Positions 22,480 through 34,912 of a stretch of DNA of 64,000 nucleotides are shown piece by piece. The DNA comes from Microcebus murinus. Taxonomy: Eukaryota; Chordata; Mammalia; Primates; Cheirogaleidae. The first letter of the stretch is position 1; the number at the start of each line of letters is the position of its first letter. The notes under the pieces were generated by a model that worked only from the letters and a program-made list of their open reading frames with translations, was not told the DNA's origin and did not search any database. The DNA lies in the NCBI RefSeq assembly GCF_040939455.1, contig NC_134116.1, forward strand, positions 43,663,400 to 43,727,399. The letters run 5' to 3'. The translations under genes were made by a program, and so were the position numbers.

Positions 22480-22640
22480 AAGTAGTTATTACCTCTATAT
22501 CCTCCATTCACACATAAAGCACAGAGCTTGAGTAATGTGACCAAGTTCTTCTAGCTCCTAAGTAATAGACTGGAGGTTAAACTTAGGCAATATACTTCTG
22601 GAGCCCTTACTTTTTACCACTACCCAACTATTAGTACTTC
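22480..22640 (-). mobile_element. Probable MIR SINE relic, minus strand
   Basis: Plus strand reads TTACCTCTATATCCTCCATT, then AAGCACAGAGCTTGAGTAAT, GTGACCAAGTTCTTCTAGCT and a segment near TCTGGAGCCCTTACTTTTTACCACTA. This is the order of the reverse complement of the tRNA-derived MIR consensus, at high divergence. Confidence 0.6.
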
Positions 22641-23574
22641 TAGCAAAGCACTAGAAGAGAATAGTGACACAGCATAACACATCTATACCATCACCGAGTT
22701 ATCATATATGTGTATTTATACATGTATAGACACACTGTTGTAACACTGACTGAATCAATAGTAGCATTTACTACCATTCTATTACAAATATTCACATTCT
22801 GTTAAATTATTTTATCTTTTAAAAAAGTTATTTTCAACTGATTGCAAAATGATGGATCAGAAGCTATTCCTTTGTCTCATTAATCTTGTGTGGTATTTTG
22901 CTATTCAAAAATTGCTTTATCCACACTGAGAATTGTTTATAAATGTTCACATTTCTCAATAGGAGACTTAAGGGTATGTATGCCAGATGGCTTATTCTAG
23001 TTTCAACAGAGGGGAGTTCATAAACTAACAGTTATGTAAACTAGACATCCTTGTGTTCTTTGTTCTGATGTGACTGCCAAAGCCACTACTTCCTGAGGTA
23101 TTTTTGACCTCTGTAAAGATTCTTTGAATCCTGAACTTTAAATCCACTCTGAGAGGAGTCCTTGATCAATCTTTCAAAAACATTGACTTACAACTTATGG
23201 AATATAATTTTTAACCTTACCTATTATTACTGTTATTATATCTAATTTATCATAATTGAAAATCAGTTATAATTTCATAGAAAATCTGAAATAGTGCAAT
23301 TTTCTTTAGACTCTTCTAGCAGTCTTGCAGCATTTATATTATTTATAAATAGTAGGATCCCCAATGAACTTTTACCTGCTACTTCTATTTCTGGAATTCA
23401 ATTAAAGTTTCTCAGTTTCTGACTTTCTGAACTCAGCTTTACTTTTCTCACTTTCACAAGTTGCTCAGCATAAAGCACCCTTTCAAATCTTTTCACCCTA
23501 AGTGACAATGCTTTTCTCAATAGATAATTTAATATTGACCCTACTTCCAGAATGATAAGCCAATATTGGTTTTC
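22641..23574. other. Unassigned sequence, no gene seen
   Basis: Nothing recognisable on either strand; no frame of note. Confidence 0.5.
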
Positions 23575-23965
23575 ATGGGCAGAATTGTGTCCACTCCCCT
23601 CCTTCCAAATTCACCGGTTGAAGTCCAAATACCTCAGGATATGTCTATATTTAGAGATAGAGTCTTTAAAGAGGTAAATAAGTTAAAATGGGGTTAAGAC
23701 TCTAATCTTATATGACTTGTATCTTTATAAGAGGTGAAGAATAGAACACAGAAATAGGCAGAGGGAAGACCATGTGAAGAGAAATGGAGAATATGGTCAT
23801 CTTGCAAACCAAGGAAGGAGATCTCAGAAGAAACTGACTGCGCTGACAATGTTGGTGTGGGACTTATTAGCATCCAGATTGTGAGAAAGTAAGTTTCTGT
23901 TGTTTAAGCTACAAAATCTGAGGTACTTTGTTACGGCAACCCCACATATACAACCTTGTGGCCAT
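23575..23965 (+). mobile_element. Probable MaLR (MLT1-like) LTR
   Basis: GCAGAATTGTGTCCACTCCC, GTTGAAGTCCAAATACCTCA, TAGAGATAGAGTCTTTAAAG, AGGTAAATAAGTTAAAATGG, TATGACTTGTATCTTTATAA, GGCAGAGGGAAGACCATGTG and AAGTTTCTGTTGTTTAAGCT, ending at TTTGTTACGGCAACCC. This follows the ordered blocks of an MLT-type LTR of the ERVL-MaLR class. No internal region is attached. Confidence 0.75.
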
Positions 23966-25264
23966 GCCTCTCCTTAACATTCACATCAAATTATAATATC
24001 CACAGTAGCATCCATATCATTAATTCTTACTAATTTCCTCACAGAGCTAACACATATTAAACAAAAAAGCAAAAAGTGGAAATAAAGAAGAAATTTAAAT
24101 TTTCTCACTCATAATTTCCTATGTCCATCTCTTGATGATACCTCCAACAATTAGTGCTCATCTAAATTAAGAATAATGACCCTTGAAATGGTTATTTCTG
24201 TGTAATGCAGAATGATGAGTTAGTGGTTTAGGTATATTCACTTTGATGTGACCAGACTTGTAGAGTCCCATGACACCTGCAAAACAAACAAAAATTCTTT
24301 TTATGTAGCTCCTTATTTGTTTTATGTTTGTGATGTTCTTTGGATACATTTCACAAGTTTCTTGTAAATGTCATAGTCCAGGGAAGGTATGCAGGCAGGG
24401 AATCTGGAAGGTAGAAGGGAAAATTAGGCCCAAAGGGACACTGGTTCCAACATTTTATATTGAGTCTACCACATGTAGGGCTCTGCAATTTTTATGGTCA
24501 CACCATAGTATGTGAGAAAAATTACTGTTATCTATATACTCATGTGCTAGATACTTATGTGCATAAATATCTCAATCCTTCAATTAAATGTATGGCAAGT
24601 CTAATTCTTAGCTTTTTATTTCTCTTCAGTAGCCATCTAATATCATAATGAGTAAAAAGTAATATTATAAGACTTATCCTAAATACAGAAAATAATCAAA
24701 CTTGTTATAAAGAGTTCAAGTATTTATATGTCATATAGGTATAAAAACAAGCACAATTTTTTAAAAAGACAAATACTGTAGTATATACTTAAGAAAAATA
24801 TTTTATATATTTAATAAATTATTATACAATAACAGAATGCATTAATAGAACATTAATATAACTAATTATTATGATATTTTGAAGACATGTTATTTAAGAG
24901 GTAAGACATGCTTATCTATTTTAGATAAAATGTATAAGTTTCATATATATTGGTAAGAGATATTTGGACTTGGCAATCATTATATATGACATATATAATT
25001 ATTTCTAATATAGCCTATATTTTAAGTTATTTATTCTTTTAAAAATATAAACAGATCAGAAATATATGGTATTATTATTTTATATGATTAGCAGCAAAAA
25101 ATTCTCATTAAACACAATTTAGTTAAAAATATCAAAAACTTCTGTCACAGAATCTAAATATTAATATTACTGATTATATTTAATATATAAAAGACAAAAG
25201 TAATAATAAAAGACATATATATTAAAGACTTTTTATTTGGTGACAATTTACTAATTACTTATGA
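23966..25264. other. Unassigned, very AT-rich sequence
   Basis: No gene. 24650-25230 is extremely AT-rich with many ATAT runs. Short frames near 24167-24648 lack any motif. Confidence 0.5.
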
Positions 25265-25445
25265 GATGTAACTCCACTACTTCTCAGGACAAATACTGTG
25301 GTAAGCCATTATTATTATCATCATCTTTTTAGGTGAGGGAAACGAGACACAAATAGATGTAATACCTTGCCTGAGAGCACACAGAAAGTATCAGAATTAA
25401 TAATCACATATCACAGTTTGTCCTTTATCATTTATGCTATACTTC
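25265..25445 (-). mobile_element. MIR SINE, minus strand
   Basis: Plus strand has CCATTATTATTATCATCATC, TTTTTAGGTGAGGGAAACGA, GACACAAATAGATGTAATAC, CTTGCCTGAGAGCACACAGA and ATCATTTATGCTATACTTCC. This matches the reverse complement of MIR's core and 5' tRNA-like half. Confidence 0.72.
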
Positions 25446-25504
25446 CCTTGTTGTAATAATAACATACATAGACATGTATCATTCAGTGAATGTCTTTTCT
25501 TGGG

Positions 25505-25612
25505 GAAACTTTTTGTTTTATTTTATTTTTAATTGACAAAAATAATTGAATATATTAATGGGGTACTAAATAGTGGCTTATATATATATATATTATATAT
25601 ATATAAAACATA
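25505..25612 (-). mobile_element. L1 3'UTR scrap on the minus strand followed by an AT microsatellite
   Basis: TTTTAATTGACAAAAATAAT and ATATATTAATGGGGTACTAA (25528-25567) match the reverse complement of the L1 3' end (ATTGACAAATAATAATTGTA, GGGGTACA). A run of TA units follows at about 25577-25606. Only the extreme end of the L1 is recognisable. Confidence 0.55.
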
Positions 25613-26779
25613 TATACCTATAAAAGCTATATGTGCATGTATACACATATATATGCAGTTTATATGTATAAAGTTTATACATTGTTGTTGAATGTATATA
25701 AATATTTATGGGTATGAATCTATGAGCATTTATATTCATGTCTAAATTCGTGGACATAAAAGTATAACAGTTTGCTTGTTAAATTAATTTGACTGAAATG
25801 GAAATTTGTAAGTATATAAAGTAAAGATAAATATATGAACATATATTGTTATACATAAAATAAGGACAGTGAACCTAGAAATGAGAATTTCATTCATTTT
25901 TGGCCTCAATAACAAAAACTGCTTTATACAAGGGTGACTTTCCATCTCCAATATGTTTAATATTAGACGGGAAAGCTTATCCTGGTATTTGTATCTGCAA
26001 AATATATATTTTCTAGTATTCATACAACTATTTAGCACAACTGTTCCAGATGGAAAGTGTTTCATAGTTATTTTTTAAGTACATCATTTTTTCATAGTTT
26101 TTGTACTGTAAGATCTCTGGGCCAAAAATGAAAGCTTAATAAACCTCCATTCCATCTGCTGATTACTCCTAAAAGTGGACATATTTTTCTATAATCTCTT
26201 CTGACATCAACCTAAATTAATGGAAAAGTATCACATTGTACATCTTCTCAAAGCTTCACTTAAAAAAAGAGAGAATGTATTCAATAGGGAGACTTTGAAT
26301 AATTTCATAATACTTTATTATCTAGCTGGATATCCAAAGAAATATATTTTTGATTAAATATAAGATATATAATTTTATAGTAAATAGGTTACTATATGAT
26401 ATCACTTAACAACTTAAAGTATTCATCAAAATTTTCAACTATTTTTTAGTTATTAATAATTACCTTCATTTTCTACATATAATTACTTATAATTTACAAT
26501 ATATTTAATAATTATTAAAATAATAATTCTGAAACACTAAAGGCTCTGTGAAATAATATTTTGACGCCAAATGACTTCTTAACTCCTGTTGCTATAATCT
26601 GGAAGTAATCAATAGTGCCAGGTAAAAAATAACTATAGCTAAAAGAATAGTTGAATACTGTGGAGAACAATTTTTTATGCAGGGCTCTGACATGACATTG
26701 ATCTCCTTTAAAAATAAACCTCCTTTATCACAAACAGCATTCGCTGTACAATAAGTATAGAATTTCAGCATTGCAAGAT
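25613..26779. other. Unassigned, very AT-rich sequence
   Basis: No gene or assignable repeat. The 93-codon minus-strand frame at 25784-26065 has no domain or conserved-looking motif. Confidence 0.5.
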
Positions 26780-26885
26780 GAAAATTTTGAGAGATCTGTT
26801 GTACACAATGTTAACACTACCATATTGTATATTTAAAAATGGTTAAGATGGTAAGTTTTATGTCTTTTATTACAGTAAACAATAG
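26780..26885 (+). mobile_element. Possible old L1 3'-terminal fragment
   Basis: GTTGTACACAATGTTAACAC, then TATTTAAAAATGGTTAAGAT, GGTAAGTTTTATGTCTTTTA and a final TTACAGTAAACAA resemble the very end of L1M-type elements. Short and diverged. Confidence 0.5.
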
Positions 26886-29451
26886 CATGCATTAGGCTTA
26901 CCCAAGGACAGGAAACAAACTATAATTATTTTGGAAAAGATTCAAAACTCTCTGCTTTTCAGCATAACATAGTATTATATAAGGTTGTTAAGAACGAAAG
27001 ATTTAAATTAATAGAAAATTCCATCAACTTAAAGTTTTTCCTGTATATCACATTTAAACCTCATGGAAATATTGAAATATGAAATATTTCATTGAAATAT
27101 TGAAATATGAAATATCAACAAGTTACACAAAGATGTGGATTGAGTAATTGTTCATGGGTCAGCTCAACCTTCATTGCCATTGGTTGGTAGTTGAACTACT
27201 GTTTAATATTTTAACAATAACTCATCTGTTAATTTCAACAAAATAAACAAAATTTATTCATTTTATTTCAATAAAATGATCAATTCATGTTAAACAAAAT
27301 GAACAAAAGTCCTGTGATATATATATGGAATAAAACTTTAGCGTGCAAAAATATCAGCAATCATCACGCAAGTTCTAAGATTATGACATTTCTAGTACCT
27401 CTGGACAAATGTGGACCAAGCAAGCTGGGGCATAAAAACATGCAATACAAATTCAGAAAAAAAATTTAAAAATACTTTTGTTCAAGATTTACTTGTTCAT
27501 AATGAATCAAACACTCAATAGGCACTCTGAATGCAGAGATGAATAAGACCCAGCTTCCGCCTTTCCTGGTCTCACAAAAAACAGTCCTGAGAAATATCTA
27601 ATAAAATATCTAATAGTACAATATTATAAGAATGGCACTAGAAATATTTGAAAATATGCAATGGAAACACAAAGGGACATTTCTTTGGGATTCATTAGAA
27701 TGGAAAAGAATAAGCAAGTATCACTTTTTTCTGCATTTTGTTCCCACAGTGTGAAATATTTAAAAGTAAGTATCTCCTAAGATGGATTCACGAAAAGTGG
27801 TTTGCTCTGCTGTACCTCCTGTAGCTTATTCTAAGAAAGTATTAGCTATGGATGTCTCAGGAAATATGCCAAATATCCATGGTAGCCATCTGGAGTTATA
27901 GTTTTAATGGTGACTCTAAAATTGAAAGCTTTTATAAGAGAGTTAACAGGCTTTCATGATTGGTTGATTTAAAAGTCATCAGAAGGGATCGTAATGGGAA
28001 TGACAATTGATTAAATTCAGAAGACTAGCTAAGCATATAGGTGATAATGTGGTTTTTCCAGTAATGACATTTAGAAGAATGAGGATAAATAATCCACAAT
28101 ACCAGTCATTGAGAAACCAGGAGTATGTTAAATAAGGATAGGTGTAGCATCTATTGTAATATTATATTAATATTATTAACTATATTATTACCATGTGAAC
28201 AGCTGCACATTTGGGTTTTATTTTTATTTTTGGGATAAAATATTTTTGGGTGTTCTTTTTTTTTTGATTTCTATGTTTTATGTGAATCAAGGGTTGGTAA
28301 AACTGAGTTTAAAACTGAAATTTGCATGTTTGAACAGAATGGAAAATACTTAGTCATTTGTTATTGTGGAAAATTAAAGAAAGTACTTAATAGAGAATTA
28401 TCTTGTGGGAGAAAACAAACCAACAAAACAGATGGTGAGTCTACTGGTTATGCTACTTTTGGCCTTAGAATAATATTCAAATTTCCTACCAAGATCTATG
28501 AAAGATTATAAACTTGGCCCTACTGATATATGTAATCTCATATGGTTACACTGTCTACCACTTCAATCCTCTGATCACATGTCTTTCTCTGAGAGGAATT
28601 CAGTGTCAACTTTCTCTCTAATTGGGTCCCCTGCCTTTTATCATCACAATACTCAGCGTAAACCCTTGTGACTCTTAGTTGAAGTATAATTACTTTTATT
28701 ATTTGTTTACTATTTGATATAAGATTGGTAAATAACAGGAATATTAGTCTGTCTTATTTTGTTTATTTTGTTTTTTCAGCATTTATCTAAAAGCTTGAAA
28801 AATTTTAGGAGTTCAATTTAATATACAATTGACTGAATTAATGTGTGTGGTGGTGAAGTTATAATTAATTAAATAAATGCATAACAAAACCCTTAGCCTG
28901 AACCTAAATATTGTTCATTTTTATATTAAGATGTAGATGGGCATGACAGGTATATTATTGGGTTGATTATCAATAGCTATATTTGAGGAAGGTTTGAGGA
29001 ACACTAATGATCTCATTAATTCAATAAATTTTGAGCAATTTCATAATGTTGACACTCCCATTGGTACAGGTAGAAAATAAGCAACATTCATAAAAAATAA
29101 GTAATATTCGCAGCAATTAAGTGAATTTAAATTTATGTGTGTTATGAGTGAACAACAAATAAAACAAACAAAAAGGAGAGCAGCATAAAGGGTAACAGGA
29201 GTGTAAGGCAGGAAGTTGAAGAGGAAGAGAGTCCTTGCATAGATTTTGTGTTAGGAGTGTATCTCTCTCTTTATGAATTCCTTCACAATAATTAGTAATC
29301 TGAATGGAACATTATTTGCTTAATTATAATATTCTCAGCGTATTTGTTGGGAGAAAGAAAGAGAAAAGTAAAATGCTGAGTAAAGGAATACTCTCTAAAA
29401 TTAGAAGGTAAATCAGTTTAAGTTCATTATTTTAAGTTTGCAAAAAGTACT
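26886..29451. other. Unassigned AT-rich sequence, no gene seen
   Basis: No gene. Contains a two-copy tandem duplication (27066-27115). 28530-28800 has a pyrimidine-rich section that could be very old L2, but I cannot support that. Confidence 0.5.
27066..27115. repeat. Two-copy tandem duplication, 28-bp period
   Basis: GAAATATTGAAATATGAAAT occurs at 27066 and again at 27094, the second copy intact over 22 bp. The unit contains the palindrome GAAATATTTC. Confidence 0.85.
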
Positions 29452-29628
29452 TTTTGTTTTGTTTTTGTTTTAGGTGGAATCTACCTCTGTCACCTAGGCT
29501 GGATTGCTGAATTACAGTGGCACAATCCGGAATCACTGTAGTCTCAAACTCCTGGCTCAAGTCATCCTCTCACGTCAGCCTCCCGAGTAGCTGGGACTAC
29601 ATGCCATTGCTCCAAGCTATCTAAAAGT
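29452..29628 (-). mobile_element. Alu-type left-monomer relic, minus strand
   Basis: T-rich start (TTTTGTTTTGTTTTTG), then CTCTGTCACCTAGGCTGGAT, CACTGTAGTCTCAAACTCCT and CAGCCTCCCGAGTAGCTGGG. Only about 175 bp is present, consistent with an old left Alu monomer or a truncated AluJ-like copy. It lacks the lemur linker, so it probably predates the lemur-specific copies. Confidence 0.85.
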
Positions 29629-31339
29629 ACCCCCTATATTAGAAAAATATTCTGTATAAGTTTTAAGAAATATTGGTGACTCACTTTAAAATTTTTAAAG
29701 TCATTTTATAAAGGAACAACTAGATAAGAAAAAGGTGAAAACTTTTTAAAAAGTTGAGTAAAATTAATAAATGAGATATTGATGAATTCATAAATAAGTT
29801 ACAAAATAAATTTGTCTTATGGAAGCAAATCTCAATGGTAAATAATCAGGTAAAAATATAATGTTTTTTAATGGGAAATAAGGAGTATATATGAAATTGT
29901 CAGATTATAACCTCTACTTGTAGAATATAAGTATTAACATAAATAAGAGTCTGTCTGTCAGACTCTGCAATACACAATTATGTCTTATGAAAAAGAACAT
30001 ACATACGAGCAAGGCAGTAAAAATTGAAAGTCATGGCACACAAACAAAAGAGTCCATATGGATACAGACTGATAGTTATTCTAGAAAAGCACACTTTGAT
30101 GAATATGCTTTATTTTTTATTATTAATGTTTAATAACATAATAATAATAATGTTTAATAACATTAATAACATTAATAATGTTATTATTAAAATGCACTGT
30201 AAGCCTACATTCTGAGTGCTTTTAAAATGAGGATTTTTTTTCTTTTTCAAGAAACATGAATGCCTTGCTTATACATAGTAACATAACATTTATCAAATGC
30301 CACATCTTGCCAAATTTTCATTTAATCAACCATCAGTACACATTTATTTCATCAAAAAAATTCTGATATTTTTCACAGAGGTGATCAAAAAAAGGTAAAA
30401 AATTATCCTAAAAATTAGATGATCAGGAACAAAATTAAATATTTTTTTAAATGGGGAGGTTTGATCAGATTAGGAACAAATATCTTTATATATATTTAAT
30501 TGAAAGAAAAATAAATCAATTGTTTATATAGGAAAGAAGATTGTGTGTTTAAGCAAGGAGTTACACCTTGGAGATTAGAAAAATCATTTCTGTGAACAAG
30601 GTCACTTGGTCTTTGATATACGTCTTCACTCTCTGCACTCTCAGAATGATAAGGCACTGGGAAAGGAGGAAGGAAAAATTTTCAATGGTCATTTTAAAAC
30701 TGGTTCTAGAGTGAAAAGCCGTTTGGGGTCTTTTAAAAAAGTAGCCACCGTACTGCACTAGAACATAGAACATTGTTGATATTACATTTAAAATAAAATT
30801 CCTATTAAATCAAAAGTTCAAAATAGTTGGCATATTGCCACCAAGATAACACACAAGTAGGGATCATTATGTAGTTTTTATTTATCATTGACAGATAAGA
30901 ATATTCTAATCAATAATACCTGATTTATTTATTTCTCTTACTATATTTTTCCAGGGTACCATTATAAATTCTGAAATCTTATGACTTATATTCTTTCTTG
31001 TAAGGAAAACTTTATTATCACAAATTTTACCTCACATTCCTTCATTTACATGAGTATGTTATAAGTCGTAGCTATTAGGTTTTAGCTTCCTAATGTTGAG
31101 ATCGCTTTTTCTATAAAGAGAATATGAACACTATATTGCTCTTTTTAAAAGCTCCAAGTAATCCAGGAGATGCAATACTCCTGTACTACATTGCTAACTC
31201 AGAGTTTTGTCTTAATAATAATACATTTTGATACTCTGTTCTTGCTAAATTGAACGGTGTTCAGTAATATTTGTGCATTTAAAGCACAAATTAAAGGGAA
31301 AATTTACCTAGGGTTAGAGATTTCTAAAATTGGAGATCT
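29629..31339. other. Unassigned AT-rich sequence, no gene seen
   Basis: No gene. Holds a TAA-rich, hairpin-prone low-complexity patch (30105-30192). 30540-30780 is less AT-rich but unassigned. Confidence 0.5.
30105..30192. repeat. TAA-rich low-complexity patch with hairpin potential
   Basis: AATAACATTAATAA-type units repeat. One perfect 10-bp inverted repeat (TAATAACATT at 30164-30173 against AATGTTATTA at 30177-30186) is separated by 3 bases. Confidence 0.7.
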
Positions 31340-31790
31340 CTACCAATACCATTCCAGTTGAGTCTATCTTCATCCTCCACTTGTAGCATTACAAAATTTT
31401 CCTTACAGATGTACCTATGTCGTATAGTGCATCCATCTATTCAGTTTTCCATAGAGTACGGTGCTTTTCTAGAAGTATGATCACATCACTTTCAGTTTTA
31501 GCTAATTAGTTCCCATTTCTCTTTCATTAAAAAAATATAAAACTTATCTGTTCTATAATGCCGTGAATGACTTAGCCCATTATCTCTCCATGAGCTTCAT
31601 TTACCCCATCTCTCTGCCTAACTCTTATTGTACCAGTTGGCTGGAATATTACTTATTTTGTAAGTGGCGCCCTTTCCCTTTTTGTATTTTGAAAAGACAT
31701 CCCAATTATTCTTCAGAACCAAAGAAATATCAGCATGCTTACCTGTTAGTAGATACATTTTCTCTCATCTTTGGAAAGACTATGTGAACA
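31340..31790 (+). mobile_element. Old L2 LINE fragment, plus strand
   Basis: GTATGATCACATCACTTTCA, GCTAATTAGTTCCCATTTCT, TATAATGCCGTGAATGACTT, AGCCCATTATCTCTCCATGA and TTGGCTGGAATATTACTTAT follow the order of the 3' part of the L2 consensus (TCAGATCATGTCACTCC, GGCTCCCCATCT, ATGGCCTACAAGG, CTGGCCC, CTCTGCCTGGAACG). The 74-codon frame at 31563-31787 is part of this relic, not a gene. Confidence 0.6.
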
Positions 31791-32574
31791 TCTGTGAAAT
31801 GTATATTTTATGGACCTCATAATGACTGCTATTTTTCAAGGAACGTTCTAACATAGCAAGGAAATTATTGGTTTAAAAGGAAACTATAGGACAAATTCCA
31901 TTTTTCTCAGGAAAAAAAAAGTTTTAGAAATGGAAAATAAACTAATATAAAAATATAATATGCAAATCTCAGATTTTTCCCAACTATACATTTTATAGAT
32001 GCAAGATGGATTCAATATCAAATATTGTTTGAATTTTTCCATAAATTAAATATGAGAGGAGCAAAAATATGTATGAACTGATCTAGATATTTTCTAAATT
32101 TGTTAAATAGGTGAAAACAAGTTTATAAATTATAAATAACAAACTAACAAGAGTATAAATTTTAGGACATCAACATCTAAAATAATGATGTTTTAAGGTA
32201 AGAAATGCTATTTCTTCACATAAACAATATTCAGTTTATAAATTCATGTTATGTTCAAATATTTATAAATATTTATGTACTAATAAACATAACACTGGAC
32301 ACTAAGATAGCATTGTATAATAGAAATTTCCATAAGAAGACCTGTATCTAGATCTATATAGCATGATCTTTAAGTCAAATAAGATAACTGAAATAAGAAT
32401 GTTAAAAGTCAGTTGTCTCTAAGCCAAATCAAGCCACGTAATTCTTGAGACTATGAAGTTTATAACTTTATAAATTTTAATTATAATGCTAATGTATATT
32501 TATATTTTATACTGTATATTTGTATCTTAACTAAGGCTTTCTCATTTAACATTATGATTATAAAATTAATTTTA
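31791..32574. other. Unassigned AT-rich sequence, no gene seen
   Basis: No gene or repeat recognised. Its last bases (32561-32574) are the left copy of the RPL12 pseudogene's target-site duplication. Confidence 0.5.
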
Positions 32575-33180
32575 TTCCTTTTTTGGCTGCTGAGTGATCT
32601 TTTATTGAAATATTTTCCTTTGCTCTTTACTAACTGGGCATTCCAATGTACCACTGTTGATATAATCTATGATATCATGAGGGTTGCAGCCATTAATATT
32701 GTAGCCCATAAACTGAGAAGTCCCTAGGGTGTCTATAATGGTTCCAGAATATTCTCTGGCTAAATATTAATGCTGCATCTGTTGGGCAATGTTGATAATC
32801 TAATTAAAAGTGATATTTCCACTGTATTTAATGTTTGTCTATTTCTTTCTTTCCCTTAGTGGTTTTCCTTGAGGGATTTGATGATCAGGCCAGAGGCAGA
32901 AGGCACCATGTCAATCTCAGTCTGTCAGTTTTAAATAGTCAGATTCACTGTAATCTTTAGACTCCTTCACTCATCAACATCCTTTTTCGGAGTCAGACCC
33001 AGGGGATTGATCTGGGGGGCAAGGGCAGATGTGGCACTAACTTCTTCAGTGGTGCACTTCAGTCATATGATTTTGAACTCATTAGAGTCGAATTTAGGGG
33101 GCATTATGGAGGTACCAGATGTTAGATAAACCCAGATATAGGTTTGCACCTTGGCCTCCTTGGATCTAAAAATTGAAAGC
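32575..33180 (-). pseudogene. RPL12: Processed pseudogene of RPL12 (60S ribosomal protein L12)
   Basis: RPL12 is a 165-residue protein of the large ribosomal subunit near the GTPase stalk base. Read on the minus strand, the copy starts at ATG 33104-33102 with MPPKFDSNE, then ATSALAP and GLTPKK, all recognisable RPL12 blocks. It continues through frameshifts to the end of the coding region near 32626. RPL12 5'UTR sequence (AGGAGGCCAAGGTGCAA) lies upstream to about 33165. The 3'UTR ends with AATAAA (32606-32601) and an A-rich tail next to 32580. No introns are present although the parent gene has several, so it is retroposed. Flanking TAAAATTAATTTTATT (32561) and TAAAATTAATTTATTT (33181) form the target-site duplication. 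Codon 14 is TGA, about 20 bases are lost after GLTPKK, later frames shift and the stop is lost: it cannot make RPL12. Confidence 0.93.
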
Positions 33181-33187
33181 TAAAATT

Positions 33188-33285
33188 AATTTATTTTATT
33201 TATTTATTTATTTATTTAAGAGTGTCATGCATCAGCCTATCTCACAACAACCTCAACCTCAAGCTATCCTCCTGCCTGTTTCATG
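33188..33285 (-). mobile_element. (TTTA)n tail plus truncated Alu remnant, minus strand
   Basis: A TTTATTTATTTATTTATTTA run (about 33190-33220) is followed by AGAGTGTCATGCATCAGCCT, ATCTCACAACAACCTCAACC and TCAAGCTATCCTCCTGCC. These match the reverse complement of the right-monomer end of the lemur-type Alu. Only about 65 bp of Alu remains. It directly abuts the RPL12 target-site duplication. Confidence 0.7.
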
Positions 33286-33765
33286 TGCATTAAAACTTGT
33301 CCATAATCACATCCACAGTTAAATTTATTTATTAGAGACATTAAATTTAAAATTCATTTGTATACTATACACATATACACACACAAACTTTAAAGAAATC
33401 GATTTGTTTTTATTGGCAAAACTGTCTATCTTATTATCAAGGAATACTTTATGACTTACATTGTTCACAATTATCAGGACATGGTGGTAACAAAAAACAG
33501 ACTCACAATTTAGTCATTACCATTGTTGTTTTAAACTCTGAGTATAATGCATACAATTATTGATTACATTTGAGGACATTTTGCTCTAGCTAACCCAATA
33601 AGGTCATACCTTTCCTCACAAATTGTTCTTTGTAATGGCTGGTGGGCATAATTTAATATCAGTTTTAGATATAGCAGTTTTCAGAATCATTAAAATATGA
33701 AAAGACACGTATGTCTTTGAACCCATGAAACAGGATTTGTATAATTGCAGACAAAATGAATGTTA

Positions 33766-33809
<44 letters not shown>

Positions 33810-34565
33810 TTAAATGACTCATATATGGCCTGGATAACTAGTTGTCACATTCTGGAAGTTTGCAAAATATAATGTCTGTAGTTAGGATATGTTAGAAAAT
33901 AAATAATAGCTAAAAGATGAATTCTTAAAGTATATACTGTCCATTACAATATCTATATTAACACCTCAATAATTGATAGAAAAAATGTAACAATATGTAG
34001 TTATGGGAATTATCTTTCTTTATCCTATTTGCACTGTGCTTTTCAATAATCTACCCTCCTCCATATTAACTTAGCTTTATGTCTCTGAAATTGTCACTTA
34101 TTTATATTCTGGAATTTATGTTAAGTGTATAAAGTTCTATACATTTTTGCGTAGAATCTTCAATACATTATTTTTTCCTATGATTTTTAGATAAACTTTT
34201 TTTATTCAAGTAATATTCCCTTAAGAAAAAAATGGACATTTATGACCTATAAGAAAGAAAGTTGTCATATAAAATACATGTGCATTCATTGTCACATAAA
34301 AATATATCTTTATTTTTTAACATGACCAGATTTTATAGTTGCAATCTTCCTATGTCTAATGCATTGCTACATATTTTCGTGTAATGCTGAAATATAGGGT
34401 AGAATGTATCCTTTAAAAATTGCATTTTTACTGCCTTTTATCAGAAAACGTTTTTATTACATCTATCTTCCTTTATTGACCTCATCACTCTTCCTATAAT
34501 TTTGTTCCAACTAAAACCAGATGTGGGTTGTAGTTGCCATACTAATTAATATGAGATCAAAAAGT
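33286..34565. other. Unassigned AT-rich sequence with a TA microsatellite
   Basis: No gene. An interrupted (TA)n tract lies at 33766-33804. The rest is AT-rich and unassigned. Confidence 0.55.
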
Positions 34566-34912
34566 GACCATGGAGTACTATTCAGCCACAAAAAAGATGA
34601 ATGGATGCCTTTTGCAGCTATTTGGAAGAGAGTAGAGACTGTTATCCTAAGTGAAGTATCTCAAGAAATGAAAAACAAACACTGCATGTACTCTCCCATA
34701 AATTGGATCTAACCTTTGGGCCACACAAGTACACAGATGAAAGTAAAAGTCATTGGGAATCAAGCAGGGGAAGTAAGAGGAGGGGAAGGGCAAAAACCTA
34801 CCTAATGGGTACAATGAACACTATTTGGGTAATAGATACATTGATAGCCCTGATTCAAGCCATGTATCAGAAACATATTTACCCCCTTAATATTTTGAAA
34901 TTAAAAATTTAA
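34566..34912 (+). mobile_element. L1 3' end, plus strand
   Basis: ACCATGGAGTACTATTCAGC, TTTTGCAGCTATTTGGAAGA, TGTTATCCTAAGTGAAGTAT, ATGTACTCTCCCATAAATTG, then a purine-rich 3'UTR, CCTACCTAATGGGTACAATG and a tail after TTTACCCCCTTAATATTTTG. This is the last 110 bp of ORF2 plus the 3'UTR. The two short frames here are remnants of, or chance frames in, this element. Confidence 0.9.

Noticed and set aside
25577..25612. Possible AT-rich origin or cruciform
   Set aside because: Simple (TA)n microsatellite; no supporting elements.
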